The translations under genes and the position numbers were made by a program. Positions 25,328-37,400 of a DNA stretch of 64,000 nt are shown piece after piece. A model generated the notes under the pieces. It had not been told where the DNA came from. It did no database searches and saw only the letters and a program-made list of their open reading frames with translations. This stretch comes from Arenicola marina (taxonomy: Eukaryota; Annelida; Polychaeta; Arenicolidae), in the NCBI GenBank assembly GCA_964019135.1, contig OZ025255.1, positions 27,467,188-27,531,187 of the forward strand, written 5' to 3'. The stretch's first letter is position 1; each line of letters starts with the position of its first letter.

Positions 25328-27012
25328 GTGGTTGTCAGATAACTTTTAACTTGCTATATCCACATATTTTGCTGTTATTTAATGTGTATGTCATTTATGT
25401 CAAAAAAGATCATTCAATAGATCTACCAGTGTATAAAACTGTAATAGCAGAATCAGTTACAATGTTTGATTGGTTCAATAGCCTAAGTGTTACCACAAGG
25501 GGTAGTTTCATCTTTGAAACCTAGAAGCTACACTATCAAGTCAATGATAAGCAGCAGCAGACTTTGCTGTTTTGGATATGGCACTACCCTGGGGTGACCC
25601 CCTGTAAGACCTATTCACACATAAATCTAAGAGTAGCTCACTTAATAATACCATATCATTTACTACAAATCTTTTGAGTGGCCCTGATAAACAACCACAT
25701 AACTAAAGGTCATAGATGTAGCCTTACTCATTTTATGCAGATGTCGATAAATATTTATGTCTTCAAACATATTAAAGTTGCATGTGGAGCTCTTTCCCGC
25801 CAAAACTAATGAGGTCAAAATACATATAAGAATCAGTCCTTGAATCATTCAAGACTTTTGTTATCTATACTCCACCCATACCAGACTGCCAAATAGTGTC
25901 TCTTAGCCTTGTCCGTGATATCAATTTACCACAAGTTTTCATTTTAGTGGTAAACGTCATCAGTTTATGTGCTTCGCGATGCTTTGATAGAAGTAGCAGT
26001 GCCGCGACCGAGTTCTGTGGTGTCCCGGGATAGACACGTTTGCCACACCACAGCCGAAACGGCGATGTTTATCAGGTTTCTGAATTTATAGAATGAAACA
26101 ATCGAGTTTTCTGCAAATTTTGACATAAATTTCGCCTAGGCTTAGTTTTGGCGGGAAAGAACTCGACATGCAACTTTAACTTAAGATTATAATTATATGT
26201 TGTTTTATGTGAGTTAGAAACCATTATTGCAGAACAGCTCTACACCATATTGCTACAGATCGTCAGATGCTTATTGCAACGGTTGACAATGTCCCAAAAA
26301 ATTAACCTAGCTACATTAGGTCATTTGTGATGGACATAACTTAGAAATATAAGCTTCAAACCATAAAAAACAATTTAAAATTGTTCAAATCACCAAGTGT
26401 TAAAATCACCTAAATTGTTCAAATCACCCAAAGTGTTCAAAGCATCCATTGTTGGAATCATCATCTTTCGAAAGGTGCCAGAAAAAAAATCCATATCGAT
26501 TGTGCCCATACCATGCATCCCCACCCCTCCACTGGACCTGGTTTTAAATCCCGGGTTTAATTTAAATACTGATCCACATTAAAACACCTGTTGCCTGGCT
26601 ATAAACTGATAAACATGTATCTGCTGCAACTGCAAGTGAAGTGGTGACCGCATTGACGAGTCGGCATTATAAATACCATTTAAAACAGCCTTACTTAATC
26701 ACGCCAGCGCCAAGACCAGCTTGGAGCGTATGTACATAAGTGTAGCGGCAGTAAAATCTGTTGAGCCTGGAGCGATGACCCAGATAGCACGATTCAATGA
26801 AATTACAACGGTCGCCAGTACAGCTGACTGCATTCTGTGGCGCAAACCCTTGACTGGCTGAGGCTTGGGCCCCGGCTCGGCGAAACGTCAAACGAATCCG
26901 TCCATATGACAGCCTAATATCGTCCCCTCTGCGTACTGACACCCCATTTCAAACACGTAAACTGAATTGTCGTTCACTTTCCACTCATGATTGCATTCGA
27001 TCGGCAACTTAC
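25328..27012. other. putative intron and promoter-proximal DNA
   Basis: No gene was found. A repeated GGCGGGAAAGA-type motif occurs in opposite orientation near 25795 and 26150. The 26.7-27.2 kb part is more GC- and CpG-rich than its surroundings, as expected near a transcription start. Confidence 0.4.
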
Positions 27013-27110
27013 CGTGAGGTTTTCGAGGCTGTAGTGCCGTGAAAACGTCCCAACCGGTCGCTGACTTCCATCGGTCTCGAGCTCATTCACAGGTAGCCTG
27101 GCCTCTGCCT
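27013..27110 (-). other. possible first exon of the zinc-finger gene (5' end approximate)
   Basis: A strong donor, CACG|GTAAGT, lies at 27012/27013 on the minus strand within a CpG-rich patch. This would fit a first, probably untranslated, exon whose product splices toward the 23758-23801 exon. A short open frame beginning MEVSDRLGRF precedes the donor. The upstream edge is a guess. Confidence 0.35.
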
Positions 27111-28378
27111 CTGGCCACATTCAACAAGTGCGAACTCTGATTGGCCGAGATGTTTACTGTCATTTCGCGGCATTCCACGAAAGGCCGCGTGACGTCACCA
27201 GGTCAGATTTCCGGTGACAAGTGTGGTGGAATGCCACCGCGTGTAATAAATCAGGCTCTGATGTCGATAGCGGGAAAGGGTTTTGTTTTTCAGCTGGAAG
27301 AGCACGGCTCACTGCTATTGAAGTATTATAGCGATGGCCGTATAGATTATTTTTGAAATGTATCTCCCATAACCAATTTATCGGGGAATTATTGAAGAAA
27401 ACGGAAAGGAATTCACGCTTTTCGTGTGATGCATAACAAAAATATATCTAATTAACTAAGCTTAATTATTTGTTAACTAATTGTCTTCAATAAAATCAAT
27501 CTTTCCCATGTTAAATGACGAATATATATATTGTGTACAATAGAAAAACAGGTTAATTATTTTCATCATGGTTGAATATCATTTGAAAAAATATGTTGCT
27601 TGCCTTGAAGGATGTATTGCATATTTGAATAAGAATGAAGCATTGACGCATGGCATAATGCCTTTAAAATCCTGGCAGTTACTCACTCTTCAATAACTTT
27701 CCGTTTGAAATTGCGCGCAAACCGTTAGACCGAATCGAGAACCATGCTGTGAATCAGAATGCGCTCACCTAGTGTTTCTGTGTGGATTTATGGCGGGAAA
27801 GTTGTAGGCCCACATAGAAGTCGATTATTGAACCAATATTGTTTTCAGGGTCGGACTGAAGTTATTCATTAAAACAAAGAGTGATTAAAGTTTCGTTGTC
27901 ATAAGCATATGTCAATCTAACTATTGGCCACAAATCAATCATGTCTGGGTGCTACACTTTTTTATCAGTCGAAACTGAAATTAAGTATCCTGCAATAAAA
28001 ATAAATAATGTTCATAGTTTGATAAAGCAGATCATGATATGTTGCATAATTACACGAGAATATGTGTTACATTGCTGTTATTTCATTTGTGCTGCAAGCC
28101 TAAAGAAAAATAAATTGCGTAGGCCTAATATGCCATGTTTCATTTGCACATATGTTTTTATACTTTATTCAGTATATATACGTGCCTTTAAAATGTTAGA
28201 ATGCTTGCCATATGAAGGGTGTTTTTCTTTTGTTTTGCTTACTCCTTGGTTAAATTTAAACGTATAGTTTTCTAATTTAATTGAGTAATAAGGAGAATTC
28301 TTTGAAGGTCTACGCTTGTGTTTGGGAAGAAATAGACAATGAGCATTTGGTAAATTCAGCTGAGTAAATCTTTTAGCG
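27111..28378. promoter_or_regulatory. intergenic region between two divergent genes
   Basis: About 1.2 kb separates the putative start of the minus-strand zinc-finger gene from the plus-strand MTHFS start codon, so it should contain both promoters. Seen in it: a GC-rich part near 27.1-27.25 kb and AT-rich sequence after that. No coding signal was recognised. Confidence 0.4.
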
Positions 28379-28486
28379 ATGGCTTTACGCACCGCGAAGA
28401 ACGTTCTTCGGAAAGAAATAAAGCTTAAAGTAGCGTTACTATCTGAAAGCGAAAAGCAGCGGCAGTCAGCCGTTGTGACAAAAAAG
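28379..28486 (+). CDS. MTHFS: MTHFS exon 1
   Basis: 36 codons from ATG to the donor AAAAAG|GTAGGT, ending in phase 0. Confidence 0.9.
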
Positions 28487-31400
28487 GTAGGTTGTTCACC
28501 TGCCTGATAAATGAGGGCATGACAATTGAAAGCCAAAGTGCTCGTTGCGGCCAATTGTGAGCGATAATAGGTGTAGATAGAATTTATGGGCGTGTCTTTG
28601 TCTGACAGACGGACAGAGGGAGGGGGTGGGGGGGTATCTAGTCAACTCGACCCAAAACCAACTCGACCCCTGTACGGAAACGGCCTGTGGCAATTCGACC
28701 CAACTGTCGGGGGTGAAACCCCTAATCCATGTAGCCTCACCCATGTCAGGTTCGGAAGCCGCGGTGTTCGAGCCCAGCCCGGGGGGGGCTAGGGGGGGGG
28801 GGATGGGGAAATCCATATACCACCCATGTCAGGTTCTGAAGCTGTGGTGTTCGAGCCCAGCCCGGGGGGGGGGGGGGGAAGGGGAAATCCATGTACCACC
28901 CATGTCAGAGTTGGAAGCCGCGGTGTTCGAGCCCAGCCCAGCTGCAGCTTCAATTAAGTGGGATCGCCCCTCCCGTCCACGTACCAGGGCTGTTGTGCCC
29001 ATGTGACAGCTATCAGTATATGTCAAAATAACAATAGCAGCAGAGGCTCCTGTGTGTTTAATCAAGAAATTATTAACACATGCTTCCAATTGCGCTCAAG
29101 TGGCCTATAAAAGGACCGGCGATCATATTGGATGTCACACTATTTGTTTATGCTTGTGTTGCGTGTTGCCCGCTGATTCCTAGAGCGCGGAAGTTTATGA
29201 ATTGAAATATAGCATTTCGCTGATGGATACCGATATCTGTATGGTATGTCAAGTCACTGTGAGGCCGCGGCAGGAGGCTTTACAGTGCGATGATTGCAGC
29301 CACTGGCAACACCGGATATGTGGAACAGGTGGGTTAATTGGTTAATATATTTGTTCTATATTTTCATACTAAGAACTCTATAGCCTATTCCCGATTTTTA
29401 CAGACATAATCAAATTTGCGGGCAAATCAAATTTAGTGTCTTCTTAAATGCCTTATTGTTGTGTATGCGTTATTTTTTAGGCATCAGCCGCGATTTCTAC
29501 CACAAACTTGCTCGGGGAGAGCAGACTCTTGATTGGTGCTGCAAGAAATGCCAGCTGTCCAAAAACGAATAGACCCTGTGGCAAGCAGCACGCGCCTGTC
29601 ACTTGATGTGAATTTCAAATTAGAACACTCATTCTCCCTCATTGTGGTAGAGCAAGCAACACTGGAGCCCACCTTGCCAGAAGCCGCAATGACTGGGGCT
29701 GTGCCAGAAGCCCGAGTGCGAGTGAGTGTAATATTTGTTTCTATAAACACAGTGGTTGTAAATGTACTGGTATTCCATTTTTGATAAATAATTTTTTGGG
29801 TAAATAAAATATATTTCATATATTATGTTAAATAAAATTTTATCTCCGTATTTGAACAGATGGCGCCGAATTTCAGATTGGACCACTTGTTTTCCCTGAG
29901 TGCTGCGGAACAGTCATCAGTGGAACCCACCACACCCGAAACGACTCTGGTGCCCGATCCCGCCGCCCCAGACGACGCCGTCTCCTTCAGTATAGAAGAG
30001 CGTAGCTATGCAGTGCCAGATGACGAGCCGGAACAGTAAGTCCATAAGTCAGGCAAACTCTGTTTGTTGGTACAAAAACCTCTTGAAAATATTAATTTTG
30101 TAAGATTTGAAATCTTATACCCGAATGCTTTGTATGTAGCATTGTTAGACGCCTTTTTTTAACGGTCCTCATGCTTGTTCCTATTGGTAATATTCTCCTT
30201 TTCCTTCCAGCGGCGGCGAGGCTCAGTTTGTGATTGGTACTGCGCTGTTCGAAACAAAACAACCTTCTGCCCCGCCACGGTGAAGGAATGCGACAGTGTT
30301 TTCGTTAGAGGCTCACAAGGTCACGTGCATGCCGCAGAGCCAGGCGCATTGACTGCTGTTGTAGTTTCAGCGCAGGTAATGTATGTTTTACTGAATAACG
30401 TTCATGCAATGTAATATTTGAAGTTGACATTTAACTAAGATCATATGGCCAATGCAGCTAATAGATATATGTCAGAACACGAGTTCATTCATTAGTTGCA
30501 TCAGTTAAATCTTCCACTGCATCACGAACTATATATTTCCAGGTCAAGACCAAATCGCTCAAGAACATGTTCACGTCGGCTCAGAACATTGTGACAGAGA
30601 CTCTCGCCAAAAAGGAATTGAATTCTTGTCCCTCTTTAGCCGCGCCCCGAAATCTTACTCGAACTTCCAACAGAGTGCGACAGCGACTTCGCCCACGTGA
30701 CCCGAAAACGCTAAATTTTGATGTAAGTGTTTGTATGTAATCGAATTACGCAAATTATCTAGGTGATTGTTCTTATTAATTGATGTGCTTGTATGTAATA
30801 TAATAATGTAAAAGATCGAGGTAACTGTTATTCGTAACTGTTATTCGTGCTTATGCTTGTATGTTATATAACAATATATATATGGACCATATCTGTTTAC
30901 TTTCAGTTGGCTTACGACTTTATACCGTCTGGCTTTCTCCAAAAGGATATTGCTGTTAACTCTGCTCGCCACCTGCTCTTTGCCACGGAGGACCAGCTGA
31001 CCCTGCTGAGCCGAGCTGACACTTGGTACATGGACGGCACCTTCAAGGTGGTCAAGGCGCCATTCGGGCAGCTCTTTTCAGTGCACGCGTTTGTTCGCAG
31101 TGGGGAACACTTGAAGCAAGTGCCACTGGCCTTTGTTCTGATGTCACGTAGAACACGGAAAGATTATAAGAAGGTTAGATTTTTACCATGTTGATCACTC
31201 TTTGTTAACTAGCCGATATACGAGTACATTTTATAGTCCAATGTTATAATTTGCTATGATCTTGCTTGTATTTAACGGACGGTTAATTGCGCATCCATAC
31301 CATAATCAACAACAATACAACATGTATTTATTTATTAAAGCGCTGATCAATTGGCGCTCTAATAGTGATTCCTATTATAATACACAGGTATTGAAGGCCT

Positions 31401-34400
31401 TGATTCGATCATTGCCATCGACTCTGGTGCCCGATCCCGCCGCCCCAGACGACGCCGTCTCCTTCAGTATAGAAGAGCGTAGCTATGCAGTGCCAGATGA
31501 CGAGCCGGAACAGTAAGTCCATAAGTCAGGCAAACTCTGTTTGTTGGTACAAAAACCTCTTGAAAATATTAATTTTGTAAGATTTGAAATCTTATACCCG
31601 AATGCTTTGTATGTAGCATTGTTAGACGCCTTTTTTTAACGGTCCTCATGCTTGTTCCTATTGGTAATATTCTCCTTTTCCTTCCAGCGGCGGCGAGGCT
31701 CAGTTTGTGATTGGTACTGCGCTGTTCGAAACAAAACAACCTTCTGCCCCGCCACGGTGAAGGAATGCGACAGTGTTTTCGTTAGAGGCTCACAAGGTCA
31801 CGTGCATGCCGCAGAGCCAGGCGCATTGACTGCTGTTGTAGTTTCAGCGCAGGTAATGTATGTTTTACTGAATAACGTTCATGCAATGTAATATTTGAAG
31901 TTGACATTTAACTAAGATCATATGGCCAATGCAGCTAATAGATATATGTCAGAACACGAGTTCATTCATTAGTTGCATCAGTTAAATCTTCCACTGCATC
32001 ACGAACTATATATTTCCAGGTCAAGACCAAATCGCTCAAGAACATGTTCACGTCGGCTCAGAACATTGTGACAGAGACTCTCGCCAAAAAGGAATTGAAT
32101 TCTTGTCCCTCTTTAGCCGCGCCCCGAAATCTTACTCGAACTTCCAACAGAGTGCGACAGCGACTTCGCCCACGTGACCCGAAAACGCTGGATTTTGATG
32201 TAAGTGTTTGTATGTAATCGAATTACGCAAATTATCTAGGTGATTGTTCTTATTAATTGATGTGCTTGTATGTAATATAATAATGTAAAAGATCGAGGTA
32301 ACTGTTATTCGTAACTGTTATTCGTGCTTATGCTTGTATGTTATATAACAATATATATATGGACCATATCTGTTTACTTTCAGTTGGCTTACGACTTTAT
32401 ACCGTCTGGCTTTCTCCAAAAGGATATTGCTGTTAACTCTGCTCGCCACCTGCTCTTTGCCACGGAGGACCAGCTGACCCTGCTGAGCCGAGCTGACACT
32501 TGGTACATGGACGGCACCTTCAAGGTGGTCAAGGCGCCATTCGGGCAGCTCTTTTCAGTGCACGCGTTTGTTCGCAGTGGGGAACACTTGAAGCAAGTGC
32601 CACTGGCCTTTGTTCTGATGTCACGTAGAACACGGAAAGATTATAAGAAGGTTAGATTTTTACCATGTTGATCACTCTTTGTTAACTAGCCGATATACGA
32701 GTACATTTTATAGTCCAATGTTATAATTTGCTATGATCTTGCTTGTATTTAACGGACGGTTAATTGCGCATCCATACCATAATCAACAACAATACAACAT
32801 GTATTTATTTATTAAAGCGCTGATCAATTGGCGCTCTAATAGTGATTCCTATTATAATACACAGGTATTGAAGGCCTTGATTCGATCATTGCCATCGACT
32901 CTGGTGCCCGATCCCGCCGCCCCAGACGACGCCGTCTCCTTCAGTATAGAAGAGCGTAGCTATGCAGTGCCAGATGACGAGCCGGAACAGTAAGTCCATA
33001 AGTCAGGCAAACTCTGTTTGTTGGTACAAAAACCTCTTGAAAATATTAATTTTGTAAGATTTGAAATCTTATACCCGAATGCTTTGTATGTAGCATTGTT
33101 AGACGCCTTTTTTTAACGGTCCTCATGCTTGTTCCTATTGGTAATATTCTCCTTTTCCTTCCAGCGGCGGCGAGGCTCAGTTTGTGATTGGTACTGCGCT
33201 GTTCGAAACAAAACAACCTTCTGCCCCGCCACGGTGAAGGAATGCGACAGTGTTTTCGTTAGAGGCTCACAAGGTCACGTGCATGCCGCAGAGCCAGGCG
33301 CATTGACTGCTGTTGTAGTTTCAGCGCAGGTAATGTATGTTTTACTGAATAACGTTCATGCAATGTAATATTTGAAGTTGACATTTAACTAAGATCATAT
33401 GGCCAATGCAGCTAATAGATATATGTCAGAACACGAGTTCATTCATTAGTTGCATCAGTTAAATCTTCCACTGCATCACGAACTATATATTTCCAGGTCA
33501 AGACCAAATCGCTCAAGAACATGTTCACGTCGGCTCAGAACATTGTGACAGAGACTCTCGCCAAAAAGGAATTGAATTCTTGTCCCTCTTTAGCCGCGCC
33601 CCGAAATCTTACTCGAACTTCCAACAGAGTGCGACAGCGACTTCGCCCACGTGACCCGAAAACGCTGGATTTTGATGTAAGTGTTTGTATGTAATCGAAT
33701 TACGCAAATTATCTAGGTGATTGTTCTTATTAATTGATGTGCTTGTATGTAATATAATAATGTAAAAGATCGAGGTAACTGTTATTCGTAACTGTTATTC
33801 GTGCTTATGCTTGTATGTTATATAACAATATATATATGGACCATATCTGTTTACTTTCAGTTGGCTTACGACTTTATACCGTCTGGCTTTCTCCAAAAGG
33901 ATATTGCTGTTAACTCTGCTCGCCACCTGCTCTTTGCCACGGAGGACCAGCTGACCCTGCTGAGCCGAGCTGACACTTGGTACATGGACGGCACCTTCAA
34001 GGTGGTCAAGGCGCCATTCGGGCAGCTCTTTTCAGTGCACGCGTTTGTTCGCAGTGGGGAACACTTGAAGCAAGTGCCACTGGCCTTTGTTCTGATGTCA
34101 CGTAGAACACGGAAAGATTATAAGAAGGTTAGATTTTTACCATGTTGATCACTCTTTGTTAACTAGCCGATATACGAGTACATTTTATAGTCCAATGTTA
34201 TAATTTGCTATGATCTTGCTTGTATTTAACGGACGGTTAATTGCGCATCCATACCATAATCAACAACAATACAACATGTATTTATTTATTAAAGCGCTGA
34301 TCAATTGGCGCTCTAATAGTGATTCCTATTATAATACACAGGTATTGAAGGCCTTGATTCGATCATTGCCATCGACTCTGGTGCCCGATCCCGCCGCCCC

Positions 34401-37400
34401 AGACGACGCCGTCTCCTTCAGTATAGAAGAGCGTAGCTATGCAGTGCCAGATGACGAGCCGGAACAGTAAGTCCATAAGTCAGGCAAACTCTGTTTGTTG
34501 GTACAAAAACCTCTTGAAAATATTAATTTTGTAAGATTTGAAATCTTATACCCGAATGCTTTGTATGTAGCATTGTTAGACGCCTTTTTTTAACGGTCCT
34601 CATGCTTGTTCCTATTGGTAATATTCTCCTTTTCCTTCCAGCGGCGGCGAGGCTCAGTTTGTGATTGGTACTGCGCTGTTCGAAACAAAACAACCTTCTG
34701 CCCCGCCACGGTGAAGGAATGCGACAGTGTTTTCGTTAGAGGCTCACAAGGTCACGTGCATGCCGCAGAGCCAGGCGCATTGACTGCTGTTGTAGTTTCA
34801 GCGCAGGTAATGTATGTTTTACTGAATAACGTTCATGCAATGTAATATTTGAAGTTGACATTTAACTAAGATCATATGGCCAATGCAGCTAATAGATATA
34901 TGTCAGAACACGAGTTCATTCATTAGTTGCATCAGTTAAATCTTCCACTGCATCACGAACTATATATTTCCAGGTCAAGACCAAATCGCTCAAGAACATG
35001 TTCACGTCGGCTCAGAACATTGTGACAGAGACTCTCGCCAAAAAGGAATTGAATTCTTGTCCCTCTTTAGCCGCGCCCCGAAATCTTACTCGAACTTCCA
35101 ACAGAGTGCGACAGCGACTTCGCCCACGTGACCCGAAAACGCTGGATTTTGATGTAAGTGTTTGTATGTAATCGAATTACGCAAATTATCTAGGTGATTG
35201 TTCTTATTAATTGATGTGCTTGTATGTAATATAATAATGTAAAAGATCGAGGTAACTGTTATTCGTAACTGTTATTCGTGCTTATGCTTGTATGTTATAT
35301 AACAATATATATATGGACCATATCTGTTTACTTTCAGTTGGCTTACGACTTTATACCGTCTGGCTTTCTCCAAAAGGATATTGCTGTTAACTCTGCTCGC
35401 CACCTGCTCTTTGCCACGGAGGACCAGCTGACCCTGCTGAGCCGAGCTGACACTTGGTACATGGACGGCACCTTCAAGGTGGTCAAGGCGCCATTCGGGC
35501 AGCTCTTTTCAGTGCACGCGTTTGTTCGCAGTGGGGAACACTTGAAGCAAGTGCCACTGGCCTTTGTTCTGATGTCACGTAGAACACGGAAAGATTATAA
35601 GAAGGTTAGATTTTTACCATGTTGATCACTCTTTGTTAACTAGCCGATATACGAGTACATTTTATAGTCCAATGTTATAATTTGCTATGATCTTGCTTGT
35701 ATTTAACGGACGGTTAATTGCGCATCCATACCATAATCAACAACAATACAACATGTATTTATTTATTAAAGCGCTGATCAATTGGCGCTCTAATAGTGAT
35801 TCCTATTATAATACACAGGTATTGAAGGCCTTGATTCGATCATTGCCATCCACCCCAGTGGTGAAGCACGTCATGCTTGACTTCGATCAGGGTAAGAAGA
35901 TCTTTATGGCAGCTTCCGTCAAAATTGGATTAATTTATAATTTTTGTGTGCAAATAGAACATGCTACAAAGCCCCTGATCTACGACTGTTAACAACTTGG
36001 CAGCCACAGCCATTTCTTCCTAAGTTAAATGTAGATTGATTTGATGTAGATTAGTTTTGAAGTGCAAACAATCAACTAATCGGAAGTCCTTTTTTCTCTA
36101 TCAGCTACCTGGCAGGCAGTGCGCTCTGTTCTCCCCATTACGGCGATCCATGGCTGCCTTTTTCACTGGAACCGGGCAGTCTGGAGGAAGACCCAGGCTC
36201 TCGGCCTCGCCCCAGCGTATCATGAGCGGGACCGCTGTTACAAGTTTGTGAGGCGGCTGATGGCATTGCCATTCCTACCTCATGAACTAATCCCGGACAT
36301 GGTTACAAAACTTGAGGCCAAGGCAGCAACGGAGTCATGGCAGGCGTTGACCAAGTATCTCAAAGATACATGGATATGCAGTGGCACATGGCCAATTGAA
36401 ACCTGATCGATCTTCATGCGAAGTATCCGTACCAACAATGACTGTGAAGGCTGGCACCGCCGTCTGAACGGGCAGGCTGCCCGAGGACTAACTCTCCCTC
36501 TACACACTCGTCCCCCTTCGGCACAAGGAGGCCAAGTTGGTGACGCTGCAAGTGAAGCTCACCTCAGATGGCAAGCTGTGCCGTTACCAGCGATAACTAC
36601 GGCAAGTGTGTCTCCTACCCCAATAATACTAACATTGTATTTCGTGGGAAAATGGCAACCCAATCTTGATGAATTAAAAAAAAACGTTTTAGGCGATACA
36701 TGTCCCATTTACGATTAGCTTGTCGCATTATCGTCTTTTCGCGAAAAGACTTCATAACGCAAACATGTATACGATACTGCACGCCACCTAGTGAGGCAAC
36801 GGGCAAGTGCCTATCCAACCCAATTAAACAATACATTTTTTCAGTCCTGCCCACAGTAAAGACATTACAAACCGAATCAGCCGGTTCAACCGCTTCAAAT
36901 CGGGGTTAATTGGCATTTGGGCTGTCTTTTCGCGAAAAGACACGTCTTTTCGCCATAAAGTGAGATCCATCGTCAGCTGCAAATTTTAATATTAAATAAC
37001 TGTGAATTAGGAAATCATCAATTTAGTAACATGTATCCACCCTTCCTTTGTATGAGGGGAGTTCTCTTTTTAATTCATCGTGATCTGGGAATGAAGAAAT
37101 TTATTCTTTGTGATCTAGGAACAAGACTTTCTCTTGCCCCCAGCCACATACATTGCCAGATGCCACAGGCACAGTAAGTGGTGGGATGGAGTCACGGTTC
37201 CAGCTCTATATCTGTAACATATAGAGGTATAGCATATCCCCCTCCCCCCATTGATTTACAATGACAGTAGCAGTAGCTGTCAGTTGTTGAACTAGGCCTA
37301 TAGTCGTATAGACCTGAGTGCCTGTTAAGGCTGTTACATACATATATATCCACCAAATTACATATGTAAAACCTTGTGGTGGAATAGGCATTCCGGTTTA

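Larger units (their letters stand above)
29943..35850. repeat. four tandem copies of a 1477-bp transposon segment
   Basis: Copies begin at 29943, 31420, 32897 and 34374, and the last ends at 35850 (5908 bp = 4 x 1477). By eye copies 2-4 are identical, and copy 1 differs at two adjacent bases (AA for GG near 30711). Each junction joins GCCATC to GACTCTGG inside exon sequence with about 1 bp of shared sequence. The reading frame is kept across the junction (SLPS then TLVPDPAAPDD). Confidence 0.97.
29223..36597 (+). mobile_element. MULE-type DNA transposon gene (PHD + FLYWCH + MULE transposase), internally quadruplicated and decayed
   Basis: This intron-containing transposase gene lies inside MTHFS intron 1, in the same orientation. 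In order it encodes a PHD finger, linker exons, a FLYWCH zinc finger, a linker, then a MULE DDE-type transposase: WYMDGTF (first D), HVMLDFD (second D), GCLFHW, and TNNDCEGWHRRLN (final E). MULE transposases cut and paste DNA; the FLYWCH finger binds DNA. The segment 29943-35850 consists of four tandem copies of 1477 bp. Near the 3' end there is an in-frame TGA at about 36404-36406 where relatives have tryptophan. After RLNGQAARG the family-like reading (YTLVPLRHKEAKLVTLQVKL) continues in another frame, so at least one frameshift is present. The frame stops at TAA near 36596. It is unlikely to make a full active transposase. No clear terminal inverted repeats were found. Confidence 0.85.
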
